NCBI RefSeq assembly: GCF_009604425.1
Contig: NZ_WEGI01000012.1
Location: 62,001-126,000, forward strand
Length of the DNA: 64,000 nucleotides
Source: Nocardia aurantia
Lineage (GTDB): Bacteria > Actinomycetota > Actinomycetes > Mycobacteriales > Mycobacteriaceae
Reading direction: 5' to 3'
The notes below the pieces were generated by a model that was given only the letters and a program-made list of their open reading frames with translations, searched no databases and was not told where the DNA came from. The position numbers were made by a program, and so were the translations under genes. Positions 10,023 to 17,721 of the stretch are shown piece after piece. The stretch's first letter is position 1. Each line of letters starts with the position of its first letter.

Positions 10023-10182
10023 CATCCAGGTGCCGGGCCGCCCTTCATCCCGGCCCCCGGGTCTCGCTCGGGCGGCGAGGACGACCTCCGACATGTCCCC
10101 GTTCCCGCTATCTCATCGCTGCGGAAATCGGGAACGTATCAGTCGAATTCCGGCCAATTCCCGGCGGACCGCGGAGAGGGCC

Positions 10183-10221
10183 GAGGCCCTGCACGGGTCT
10201 GCGGAATCCGTGCAGGGCCTC
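10183..10221. terminator. Second, related hairpin at the convergent end
   Basis: A 14-bp stem GAGGCCCTGCACGG (10183-10196) / CCGTGCAGGGCCTC (10208-10221). It is a diverged direct copy of the purH terminator and its downstream flank (shared TCCAGGTGCCGG and CCGGCCCCCGGG). It lies 53 bp past the stop of the minus-strand P-loop gene and can serve that gene. Confidence 0.7.
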
Positions 10222-10274
10222 GTCGTCCAGGTGCCGGACCCCGACTCATTCCGGCCCCCGGGGCTTCGGGGTGG

Positions 10275-11063
10275 TCAGTAGCGCATGGCGTACGCCAGCC
10301 GCTTGGTCAGCGACTTCTTGCGTTGCGCGGCCTTGAAGCGGTCGTCCTCCTCGAGCACCTTGGTGGCCGAGGAGACCCGGCCCCGCGCCTCGGCGACCGC
10401 CTCCGCCACCGACATCACGGTGGGCAGCTCGAACAGTTCGATGATCTTGGTCAGTCGTTCCTCGACGGTGCCGCCGACGACCTCGTACGGCACGCCGAGG
10501 TCCTTGATCACCTGCAGCAGCGTCACGTCCGACAGTTTCCGGAACGGTTCGGACACGGGCCGGTGCCCGTCGGCCTTCATCGGAAACTCCACGGGCAGAT
10601 GGACATACGCGTCGTAGAGGCGGGCGGCGCGGGCCTTGGAGATGTCGCCGAAGATGTCGGTGAACTCGTTCACGGGCGCCTTGCGGCCGATTCCGGCGAT
10701 CGACTTGACGATCCGAAGGGGAAGGCCCGCACCGGGATTGATGCCGACCCGCATCCGCGCCACGCCGTACACCCATTCGTGCACGACCGAGCCGTCGGAG
10801 ATGAAGGAGCCGGCCCGGGATTCGTTGTGTACCCGCTCCTCGAACCGCCGCAGGCCCAGTTGCAGCAGTTCGATCGAGTTGAGTTCCATCACGGTCTTTC
10901 CCGGAACCAGATCCACGAGCAGTTCCCGCGAGGTGAGCGCGTGGGTCCGCGGGATGCCGGTGAGGATCGACAGCGCTTCCGTGGTGGTGCTCTTGCCGGT
11001 CGAGTAGGTGCCGGAGATGGCCAGTTTGATGCTCTCGCGCTGCTTCCCGTCCACCAGGTACAC
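10275..11063 (-). CDS. P-loop ATPase/kinase of the AAA_28 (NadR kinase-like) type
   Basis: A 262-residue P-loop protein. Walker A is complete (GTYSTGKST, residues 18-26). A second motif, FISDGSVVHEW near residue 90, resembles the acidic strand of NadR-type ribosylnicotinamide kinases and other AAA_28 proteins. Ends with a basic tail. It is the last gene of a four-gene minus-strand operon (P-loop paralogue, exporter, HAD phosphatase, this gene), 30 bp after the HAD stop. The start is GTG at 11063. The fold family suggests a small-molecule kinase, but the substrate is unknown. The 13414-14115 protein is a diverged paralogue with a broken P-loop. Confidence 0.7.
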   Translation of the reverse strand: MYLVDGKQRESIKLAISGTYSTGKSTTTEALSILTGIPRTHALTSRELLVDLVPGKTVMELNSIELLQLGLRRFEERVHNESRAGSFISDGSVVHEWVYGVARMRVGINPGAGLPLRIVKSIAGIGRKAPVNEFTDIFGDISKARAARLYDAYVHLPVEFPMKADGHRPVSEPFRKLSDVTLLQVIKDLGVPYEVVGGTVEERLTKIIELFELPTVMSVAEAVAEARGRVSSATKVLEEDDRFKAAQRKKSLTKRLAYAMRY

Positions 11064-11093
11064 GGTCGATCTCCTGCCTTCGAAGAATGGCCG

Positions 11094-11783
11094 TCAGGCG
11101 GCCGGGTCGGTCAGCACTTCCCAGCCGCGGCGGCGGGCCAGGTGTTCCAGGGCCGGATCGACCGGCACCACCGCCGGATGGCCCACCCGCTCCAGGATCG
11201 CGACGTCGCTGACGTGGTCGCCGAAGCCGTAGTCACCGGCGAGATCGTGGCCGGGGTAACCGGCCACGAACGTCTCGACGGCGGTGCGTTTGGCGGCGCC
11301 GATCAGGGAGCGCCGCACCTCGCCGGTGTAGCGGCCGTCGCGCTCCTCGAGTTCGGTGCACAACAGCGGCGCCGGTGTCGCACCGCCCATCTCGCCGGCG
11401 ATCGGGCGCAGGCAGGCGGCGAACGAGCCGGATACCAGGACCGTCCGCACGCCGTCGGCCGCCAGGGCGCGCAATCGGGCGACGACCGGCGCCCGGTAGT
11501 GCTGATGCGCCCGGATCAGTTCGTGCCAGCCCCCGGCGGCGGTCTCCACCTCCGCCACCGAAATCCCCGCCCACAGCCGGTAGTACTCGATGTTCAGCGT
11601 TTCCCGGGTCGCACCCGATTCGGCCAGCCGCTGCATCCGCGCCCGATTCGCCTCCAGCACCGGGTTGCGCCCGGTGGCGTCGAAGAAGAATTCGGCGAAG
11701 TGATGCAGGGTGCTGATCCGCAGCAGGGTGTGGTCCACGTCGGTGAAGGCGAACCGGGTGCGCTGGGGGCGGGGAGTGGACAT
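11094..11783 (-). CDS. HAD-superfamily (type IB) phosphatase
   Basis: A 229-residue cytoplasmic hydrolase of the SerB-like HAD-IB group. All catalytic motifs are visible: FTDVDHTLL with nucleophile D15 and acid D17, VSGSF near residue 123, a lysine in GAAKRT, and GFGDHVSDVAIL near 190. It should remove phosphate from a small metabolite. The gene lies 11 bp after the exporter stop and 30 bp before the P-loop kinase-like gene, so it is made with both. A kinase-phosphatase-exporter set recalls phosphorylated-prodrug self-protection; that is inference. The ATG at 11783 is the first in-frame start. Confidence 0.8.
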   Translation of the reverse strand: MSTPRPQRTRFAFTDVDHTLLRISTLHHFAEFFFDATGRNPVLEANRARMQRLAESGATRETLNIEYYRLWAGISVAEVETAAGGWHELIRAHQHYRAPVVARLRALAADGVRTVLVSGSFAACLRPIAGEMGGATPAPLLCTELEERDGRYTGEVRRSLIGAAKRTAVETFVAGYPGHDLAGDYGFGDHVSDVAILERVGHPAVVPVDPALEHLARRRGWEVLTDPAA

Positions 11784-11794
11784 CGTCGTCTCGC

Positions 11795-13417
11795 TCAGTG
11801 CGCCGACACGCCCCGGACCGGATCGGCGGCGGCTTCCGGTGGCACACCGGGATTGGCGAGGGCGGACTCGTCCAGATCGGAGCGGCGCAGGAGGAATACG
11901 CCGACCACCGCGGAGATCGCGGCGATCACGGCCGCGACCGCCATCATGTGGTGCAGGCCGCTGACGTAGGCCGAGGTGGCGGCGTGCTGGAACTGCTCGG
12001 CCGCCTGCGCGGGCAGGCTCTGCGCGGCCTCGCGCCCGCCGCCGGCGGAGATCACATCGCCGAGTCCCGGCGCCTTGTCGTGCAATTGCGCCGCGATGTC
12101 GGTGCTGTTGTACGCGGCGTTCACCCGGTTCTGGAAGTAGGCGCCGAGGGCGGCGATACCCACCGCGAGACCGGACTGCTGGAAGGTCTCGTTCACACCG
12201 GAGGCCATACCCGACTTATCGGGGGTGGTGACCGCGATCGCGAAAGCGCCACGCGGCGTGGAGAACATACCCATCCCGATGCCGATCAGCGCCATGGCCG
12301 GGATCAGCGCGGTCCAGCCGGAGTGGTCGCTGACGAACAGCACGCACGCCAGGCCGGCGGTGATGAACAACTGGGAGCCGCCGATGATCACGCTCGGCGC
12401 GACCTTCGCGACCAGGCTGCCGGAGGCCGCCGCGGCGACGAACATGAGGATGGTCAGCGGCAGCAGCCGCACGCCCGCGCCGAAGGCGGAGTAGCCGAGC
12501 ACGTTCTGCACGTAGGAGATGAGCAGGAACAGGGCCGACATCACCGCGATCGCGCACAGTGCCGTGACGATCGACAGGCCGTTGAAGGTGCGGTTGCGGA
12601 ACAGCGTGAGATCGAACATGGCCCGTCCCGGGCGGCTGATCTGGAGCCCCGCGAAGACGATCAGCAACACGATCGCGATCACGAAGTAGGCGATGATCTG
12701 CGCGCTGGTCCAGCCGTCGGCCTGGCCGCGCATGAAGGCGAGTACCAGGAAGAACAGGCCTGCGGAGAAGGTGACCATGCCCGACCAGTCCACCGGCGGC
12801 GGTGTGGTGCCGCGGGATTCGCGCACCTTGGTGTAGCCGACGGCCAGCGCGGCCAGGGTCAGCGGGATGTTGATCAGGAAGATCCAGCGCCAGCCGGCCG
12901 ATTCCGCGAGGCCGCCACCGATCAGCGGGCCGAACGCGATGGCCAGGCCCGCCACGCCGCCGAACACGCCGAACGCCATCCCGCGCTGCTTGCCGTGGAA
13001 CTCGTTACCGATCAGCGCCGGGCCGACCGCGAACAGGATCGCGCCGCCGAGGCCCTGCACGAACCGCGCCAGGATCAGGGTGAGGTCGTTCTGGGCGAGA
13101 CCGCAGACCAGCGAGGCGATCACGAAGACGACCAGGCCGACGTCGAAGACCTTCTTGCGGCCGATCCGGTCGGCGAGCGATCCGGCGGCCAGCAGAATGG
13201 CGGCCAGGCCCAGCGCGTACGCGTCCAGCACCCACTGCAACGCGGAGAAGGACGAATCGAAGGACTTGCGGATATCGGGGAGAGCGACGTTCACCACGGT
13301 GAGGTCCAGCATCAGCATGAACGTGGCGACCGAGACCACCACGAGTGTCCATACCGCGTTGTCCGAGAGCCGGCCCTCCGGCTGGGGCGCATTCGCCCGG
13401 GAATCACTTACTGTCAC
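11795..13417 (-). CDS. MFS drug exporter, DHA2 (14-TM, EmrB/QacA) family
   Basis: A 540-residue proton-driven exporter. The first helix carries LDLTVVNVALPDI, the DHA2 signature. The loop ADRIGRKKVFD is motif A, and about 14 hydrophobic segments follow. A periplasmic or C-terminal amphipathic region (about 440-500) precedes the last helix. The start is GTG at 13417, overlapping by four bases (GTGA) the stop of the upstream P-loop paralogue, so the two are translationally coupled. With a divergent TetR gene and a shared operator this looks like a regulated efflux gene for the product or inducer of the island. Confidence 0.88.
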   Translation of the reverse strand: MTVSDSRANAPQPEGRLSDNAVWTLVVVSVATFMLMLDLTVVNVALPDIRKSFDSSFSALQWVLDAYALGLAAILLAAGSLADRIGRKKVFDVGLVVFVIASLVCGLAQNDLTLILARFVQGLGGAILFAVGPALIGNEFHGKQRGMAFGVFGGVAGLAIAFGPLIGGGLAESAGWRWIFLINIPLTLAALAVGYTKVRESRGTTPPPVDWSGMVTFSAGLFFLVLAFMRGQADGWTSAQIIAYFVIAIVLLIVFAGLQISRPGRAMFDLTLFRNRTFNGLSIVTALCAIAVMSALFLLISYVQNVLGYSAFGAGVRLLPLTILMFVAAAASGSLVAKVAPSVIIGGSQLFITAGLACVLFVSDHSGWTALIPAMALIGIGMGMFSTPRGAFAIAVTTPDKSGMASGVNETFQQSGLAVGIAALGAYFQNRVNAAYNSTDIAAQLHDKAPGLGDVISAGGGREAAQSLPAQAAEQFQHAATSAYVSGLHHMMAVAAVIAAISAVVGVFLLRRSDLDESALANPGVPPEAAADPVRGVSAH

Positions 13418-14115
13418 GCTGTTTCCTTCATCGAGAATTGCTGCGTCGGGAAGTCGTCCTGCCAGGTTTCGTCCGAAGCGGTCGACAATGCCTCGGACTG
13501 CGAAGCGGTCGACAACGCCTCGGACAACGGCATCCGCAGGGGCAGTGCGAAGAGATTCGTGATCCGCGCGAGGATCCGCTCGGCGGGGCCGCCCACGATC
13601 AGAAACGGGATCGGCAGTGGATACAGCGCGTCGACCAGGATGCGATCCGTCAACTGCGATGCCGCATAGTCGCCGTCGGTCTCCGCCGGCTCCGGGCGGA
13701 GATGTACCACGGCGTCGTAGGCCACGCACGCATGCCGGCGGACAATGCTCGCGTGCGCGGCCAGGAAACTTTCTTCGAACTTTCGGAACGGGAAGCTCCC
13801 GGGATGCCACAGCCATTCCCGCCGGTGCCGCCCGCGGCGTAACGACTCGGCCGCCGCCCACTCGTGCAGAACCGATCCGTCGGAAATGAATGCGGTGCCG
13901 GCGCGTGCTTCCGAATCGACCCGCGCCTCGAATGCCCGTATCGGGGTCTCGACGGTATCTCCCAGGCGCCTTTCGGTGCTCGGTGCAATACTTTCGGACG
14001 GTACCGAGATGCGTGGGACACCGGTGGCCAGGGACAATGCGGTGGTTACCGTGTACTTGCCGTCCGGTGAAGCTCCGGTTACTGCCAACCGTAGCTCTGG
14101 TGAATCCTTCATCAA
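13414..14115 (-). CDS. Degenerate paralogue of the P-loop protein (possible pseudokinase)
   Basis: A 233-residue relative of the 10275-11063 protein: both share ALS.LTG.PR after the P-loop and FISDGSV.HEW further on. Here the nucleotide loop reads GASPDGKYT (residues 14-22): the glycines and lysine remain but the Ser/Thr that binds magnesium is Tyr21. It may bind nucleotide weakly or act as a partner subunit. The C-terminus has a recent in-frame 9-residue duplication (SEALSTASQ/SEALSTASD). First gene of the operon, 63 bp from the divergent TetR gene; GAGGA precedes the start. Confidence 0.6.
   Translation of the reverse strand: MMKDSPELRLAVTGASPDGKYTVTTALSLATGVPRISVPSESIAPSTERRLGDTVETPIRAFEARVDSEARAGTAFISDGSVLHEWAAAESLRRGRHRREWLWHPGSFPFRKFEESFLAAHASIVRRHACVAYDAVVHLRPEPAETDGDYAASQLTDRILVDALYPLPIPFLIVGGPAERILARITNLFALPLRMPLSEALSTASQSEALSTASDETWQDDFPTQQFSMKETA
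13474..13527 (-). repeat. 27-bp tandem duplication inside the P-loop paralogue
   Basis: Two adjoining 27-bp copies (13474-13500, 13501-13527), nearly identical, encode SEALSTASQ and SEALSTASD in frame. Few differences suggest a recent event. Confidence 0.85.
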
Positions 14116-14148
14116 GGTCCTCGTATGGCGGTCTCGAAGCTCGTGGAA

Positions 14149-14177
14149 AGATTAGTAATCAAGTGATAACTTGTCAA
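14149..14177 (-). promoter_or_regulatory. Promoter and TetR operator of the exporter operon
   Basis: On the minus strand there is a consensus -35 TTGACA (14177-14172), a 17-bp spacer and a -10 TAATCT (14154-14149). Inside the spacer lies the inverted repeat CAAGT-GATA-ACTTG (14160-14173). It ends 5 bp before the divergent TetR start codon. This is the classical layout for a TetR protein repressing its divergent efflux operon and itself. Confidence 0.75.
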
Positions 14178-14178
14178 C

Positions 14179-14781
14179 ATGAAGGCGAGGCTGAGCGCGG
14201 CCGAACGCCGCGAGAAGATTCTCGAGGCCGCCGGGCGAGCATTTTCGAGGGGCGGTTTCGCCGGTACCAGCACCGATGTGGTGGCGCTGGAGGCCGGTGT
14301 TTCCCAGCCGTATGTCGTCCGGATGTTCGGCAGCAAGTCCGAACTGTTCCTGGAAGTTTTCGACCGAGCGGTACGCGCGCTGCTGACGGCGTTCGATGCC
14401 GAATTGGCGGACCCGGCGGCGGCGAGCGCGCCGGATGTCTGGGATCGGCTCGGCGCGGTGTACAACACGCTCGTCGCCGACCGGGACGTGCTGATGGTGC
14501 TGCTGCAGGGTTTCAGCGCGGCGGCGGCGTCGCCGCAGGTCGCGGCGGCGGCCCGCGGCTTCGTCTCGTCGTTGTACAACCTGCTGGTGACCCGCACCGG
14601 ATGCGCCCCGGAACGGGCCCAGCAGTTCATCGCCAACGGCATGCTGCTCAACGCGCTGCTCGCCATGAACGCACCCGCGCACGCCGTGGACGATCCGGGA
14701 TTGGCGGCCCTGTCGCAGTGCGCGCTCGGCTACGGGTGCGGCGTCGAAGGCGACTGGCCGCAACTCGATCCCGGCCGGTGA
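14179..14781 (+). CDS. TetR-family transcriptional regulator
   Basis: A 200-residue dimeric repressor. The N-terminal helix-turn-helix is clear (about residues 10-57: RREKILEAA, TSTDVVALEAGVSQPYVVRMFGSK). The rest is an all-helical ligand pocket. The ATG at 14179 is only 5 bp after the inverted repeat CAAGT-N4-ACTTG, so its own mRNA is probably leaderless or very short. Divergent from the P-loop/exporter/HAD operon and convergent with the AvrD-like gene (8 bp between stops). The likely ligand is the molecule made or exported by the island. Confidence 0.88.
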   Translation: MKARLSAAERREKILEAAGRAFSRGGFAGTSTDVVALEAGVSQPYVVRMFGSKSELFLEVFDRAVRALLTAFDAELADPAAASAPDVWDRLGAVYNTLVADRDVLMVLLQGFSAAAASPQVAAAARGFVSSLYNLLVTRTGCAPERAQQFIANGMLLNALLAMNAPAHAVDDPGLAALSQCALGYGCGVEGDWPQLDPGR

Positions 14782-14789
14782 CGTGGTCG

Positions 14790-15794
14790 TCAGTCCGGCA
14801 ACTGATGCGCGAGCAGGCAGGAGCCGACCATCCCGTTGAATTCCTTGATCGTCATGTCGGCGCTGCGCCATCGGTGCCCGCCGCGGTTGACGATCGAGAC
14901 CCGGCGAACCTCGGCGGTCCCGTCGAACGCCTCGGTGGTCGGGCGATCCGGGCCCGAGACGTTGATCTCCAGCTTGCGCATCCACAACGTGTTGCTGCGC
15001 GCGCGGTCCAGATCGTCCAGCCGGTAGAGCAGGACCTGGGACAGCTGAGCGGCCCCGACCACGATGTCGACGATCGAGGAGGAACCTGGGTACGACGACT
15101 CCGCGCCCGAGTACTGCCGGTCGCCGTCCATGGTGATCCGATGCCGGCCGGTGATCCGGGTGGCGGCCTCGTCGATGACCAGATCGGTCGCGGAGAGGGA
15201 GTGCCGCTTCAGCCCGTGCAGGAAGTGGTGCGGCTTCGGCCCGAAGATCGCCTCGAGCGACTCGGCGTGATCCACGCCGGGTAGCGCGACCGGGCCGGAA
15301 CCCGGCACGTGGGCGAGGGTCAGACTGCCGATCAGCGCGCCCACCCGGAATTTGAACGTGGTCTCCGAGTCGGTCCGGTCGCTCGCGTCCTCGTCCTCGG
15401 ACACCGACGTGACCTCGATCTCGACCGGGATGTTGTCGAGATCCTCGTGCGGTGCGGTGCCGGCCCGGACGGTGACGTGCCGCACCCAGGTGCGCGCCGC
15501 CTCGGCGGGGCTCAGATCGCGGGTGTGGGTGAGCGCCGCATCGCACATCGTGGCGGCAAGGGTCAGCGTGTCGAGGCTGCTGACGTGAGGAACGAGTTCG
15601 CCGCCGCGCTTGCGGGACCAATCGGCGGGGTAGACCAGCCGTCCCGTCCCGGAGTGGGTGGCGCCCGGCTGGTTGGAACGGTTCAGGCGCAGACCGGTGA
15701 GCTGCTGCTCGACCTTCTGGTAGCCGTCACCGAAATAGCGGCCGGCGCGCGGTCCGAGTGGCTCGTCGTAGCTGGAGAAGGAGGTTGCGGACAT
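14790..15794 (-). CDS. AvrD-like protein (syringolide-type biosynthesis family)
   Basis: A 334-residue protein resembling the Pseudomonas avirulence D family, whose founder directs synthesis of syringolides from a beta-ketoacyl chain and a pentulose. Family-like stretches are LGPRAGRYFGDGY near the N-terminus, YPADWSRK followed by PHVSSLDTLTLA (about 55-80), and a C-terminal half of beta strands ending in FNGMVGSCLLAHQLPD. Each half is compatible with a hot-dog-like fold. There are no transmembrane segments or signal peptide. It lies 33 bp after a KAS III gene, a natural source of beta-ketoacyl chains. The family assignment is from memory of its motifs and should be treated as probable, not certain. 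Confidence 0.55.
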   Translation of the reverse strand: MSATSFSSYDEPLGPRAGRYFGDGYQKVEQQLTGLRLNRSNQPGATHSGTGRLVYPADWSRKRGGELVPHVSSLDTLTLAATMCDAALTHTRDLSPAEAARTWVRHVTVRAGTAPHEDLDNIPVEIEVTSVSEDEDASDRTDSETTFKFRVGALIGSLTLAHVPGSGPVALPGVDHAESLEAIFGPKPHHFLHGLKRHSLSATDLVIDEAATRITGRHRITMDGDRQYSGAESSYPGSSSIVDIVVGAAQLSQVLLYRLDDLDRARSNTLWMRKLEINVSGPDRPTTEAFDGTAEVRRVSIVNRGGHRWRSADMTIKEFNGMVGSCLLAHQLPD

Positions 15795-15827
15795 GCGGAA
15801 ACACCATCTTCCTGGATTTTCCGACGG

Positions 15828-16829
15828 CTACGCCGCCTCGGCCACCGGCGGCAGCTCGAATACCTGGCCCGCGTAGGAGAGCCCGGCTCCGAAGGAGACC
15901 TGCAGCGCCAGCTGCCCGGGTGTGGCGCGGCCGGACAGGACCAGATCGTCGATGGCCAGCGGCAACGCGGCGGCGGAGGTGTTGCCGGTGCGGCGCACGT
16001 CGTCGGCGACCACGACCGAGCCGTCGTCCCAGCCGAGCCGGCGCGCCACCGCGTCGATGATGCGGGCATTGGCCTGGTGCGGAACGAAGACCTCGATCTC
16101 CGCGAGCGTGACGCCCGCCGCCTTCGCGACCTCGGCGACGATTTCCGGAACGGCGGTGGTCGCCCAGCGGAAGACCTCGGTGCCGTTCATCTTGACGTAC
16201 GGCTGCGAATTCGCGTCCGGATTCGCCCGGAACTGTTCCCAGGACGTTTCCTGCCGGATCATGTCGGAATATTCGCCGAGACTGCCCCACACCGTCCGTC
16301 GAATATGTCCCGCACTGCTCCGGTTGACGATCGCCGCGCCCGCGCCGTCACCGAAGATCGGCAATACCGACCGATCGCCCGGCTCCACGTTGTTGCTCAT
16401 CTTCTCCGAGCCGATGACCAGCACGTTGTCGGCCTGCCCGGAATTGACCAGCGCCGCCGCCTGGCCGATGCCGTGGGCGTATCCGGCGCAGCCCGCGGAG
16501 ATATCGAAGGCGCCGGGCCGGTGACAACCGAGTTCGGCGGCCACGATCGCCGCGCCGGCCGGTGTCTGGGCCAGGAAGGTGGATGTCGTGAGTATCACGA
16601 CATCTATTTCCCGGGCGTCCATGTCGACGGCTTTCAACGCGGAATGCGCGGCAGCCGTCGCCATGTAGGTGACGGTCTCACGGCTGTTCGCGAAACGACG
16701 CTCCCGGATTCCGGTGCGCGTGATTATCCACTCTTCGTCCACCCCCAAATCGGAGGCTAATTCCTCGGTGGTCACCACCCTCTCGGGGCGGTAACTGCCA
16801 ATCATGGAGATGCCGGCTAGTTCTGGCAT
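15828..16829 (-). CDS. Beta-ketoacyl-ACP synthase III (KAS III, FabH-like)
   Basis: A 333-residue thiolase-fold enzyme that condenses an acyl-CoA with malonyl-ACP to a beta-ketoacyl product. The catalytic triad is complete: C114 in DISAGCAGYAHG, H251 in VPHQANARI, N283 in RTGNTSAA. It stands outside any fatty-acid operon, next to an AvrD-like gene, so it is probably a dedicated starter enzyme for a secondary metabolite or signal. The ATG at 16829 follows GGGGGTGG. The 270-bp upstream region holds a perfect Crp site and several palindromes, suggesting tight control. Confidence 0.9.
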   Translation of the reverse strand: MPELAGISMIGSYRPERVVTTEELASDLGVDEEWIITRTGIRERRFANSRETVTYMATAAAHSALKAVDMDAREIDVVILTTSTFLAQTPAGAAIVAAELGCHRPGAFDISAGCAGYAHGIGQAAALVNSGQADNVLVIGSEKMSNNVEPGDRSVLPIFGDGAGAAIVNRSSAGHIRRTVWGSLGEYSDMIRQETSWEQFRANPDANSQPYVKMNGTEVFRWATTAVPEIVAEVAKAAGVTLAEIEVFVPHQANARIIDAVARRLGWDDGSVVVADDVRRTGNTSAAALPLAIDDLVLSGRATPGQLALQVSFGAGLSYAGQVFELPPVAEAA

Positions 16830-16879
16830 TTTCCACCCCCTGCGAGGATAGATTTCACACTTGTGGCAACAAACGTATC

Positions 16880-16910
16880 ACTACCTAAGTAGTCTTGTGT
16901 CAGATCACAA
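16880..16910. promoter_or_regulatory. Two palindromes upstream of the KAS III gene
   Basis: ACTAC-CTAA-GTAGT (16880-16893) and TTGTG-TCAGAT-CACAA (16895-16910) stand side by side 51-81 bp before the KAS III start, in the expected promoter zone. They are likely operators. The protein that binds them is not known. Confidence 0.5.
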
Positions 16911-16936
16911 TGCTATAACCGCAGAGTAAGCGCGTG

Positions 16937-16952
16937 TGTGACGAACGTCACA
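16937..16952. promoter_or_regulatory. Perfect Crp-type site upstream of KAS III
   Basis: TGTGA-CGAACG-TCACA matches the Crp/GlxR consensus exactly. Its centre is about 116 bp before the KAS III start codon. Confidence 0.7.
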
Positions 16953-16958
16953 TGTAGT

Positions 16959-16986
16959 ACTCGCGATGAGAGGTTTCATCGCGAGT
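16959..16986. promoter_or_regulatory. Perfect 11-bp inverted repeat
   Basis: ACTCGCGATGA (16959-16969) and TCATCGCGAGT (16976-16986) around a 6-nt loop. It could terminate the lipoprotein gene (stop 110 bp away, but no T-tract) or be an operator for the KAS III promoter. Confidence 0.5.
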
Positions 16987-17096
16987 GAATGATCGGATTT
17001 CGCACGATGCGAACACGGCCGGAACGTTTTCGTGGTATCGCGTACGTAGATTGTCTATTCGATTGTCGGTCGTGAGCGAATCATTCTACGCGCAAC

Positions 17097-17552
17097 CTAT
17101 GTCGAAGCGTTGACTTTCCGGTTACCGAGTGGCCGGGCCAATTGCACCTCGAGTGTTCCGAACGCCTCGATCATGGTGCACATTCGGCCGAGCGCCTCCG
17201 GCAACGTGCCCGCGCGCAGCGCGACGGTGACGGCGCCGCCGGTCTCCGTGGTGGTGACGTCGACACCGTTGCAGTCCGGCGAGCCGATCCGGAAGTTCAC
17301 CGCGATCCGATCGTCGCCCACCCGGCTCCAGCTGTCGAACGCGATCGGCCGGGGATTCACGATCGCCGGATTCGCGGTGAAACGGCGGCCGAACTGGGGT
17401 TGAGCCTGCTCGGTCGGCGTGATCGCCGCGCTCCCGGAGGTGGCGGCCGAATCGGAACCGGGTCCGGCGTCGCCGGAGTGCCCGCACCCCGACACCACCC
17501 CCATCGACAGGGTCACGGCGGCGAGGACGCATGCGGACCGGATCGAGATCAT
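17097..17552 (-). CDS. Small lipoprotein, function unknown
   Basis: A 151-residue exported lipoprotein. The first 23 residues form a signal peptide ending in the lipobox VVSGC, with C23 as the lipidated residue. A Ser/Ala/Gly-rich linker follows, then a compact domain of about 90 residues with two cysteines (SPDCNG, GRMCTM) that may pair. No family was recognised. Divergent from the lectin gene and co-directional with, but 267 bp from, the KAS III gene, so it is probably not part of that operon. Confidence 0.7.
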   Translation of the reverse strand: MISIRSACVLAAVTLSMGVVSGCGHSGDAGPGSDSAATSGSAAITPTEQAQPQFGRRFTANPAIVNPRPIAFDSWSRVGDDRIAVNFRIGSPDCNGVDVTTTETGGAVTVALRAGTLPEALGRMCTMIEAFGTLEVQLARPLGNRKVNAST

Positions 17553-17721
17553 GATCTGCAGAGCCTATCGGCAATGGTCCCCGCGGTCGCGGCGACCGAG
17601 TTCGCCCGGTGCAGTGAACTTTCGGCAACGATCGGCGGGAGCGCTGTGGTCAGGTCGTATGGTTCGGGAACGACGCCGAAGTCGGCCCGGCCCGTCGACC
17701 TTCTCCCGAAAGGATGTTCCT

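Noticed and set aside
8082..10094. 670-codon minus-strand frame over purH
   Set aside because: Antisense shadow; runs through the 23-bp repeats and terminator.
16895..16910. TTGTG-N6-CACAA read as a second Crp site
   Set aside because: The TGTG and CACA halves are 6 bp apart instead of 8, so the geometry is wrong for Crp; kept only as an unnamed palindrome.
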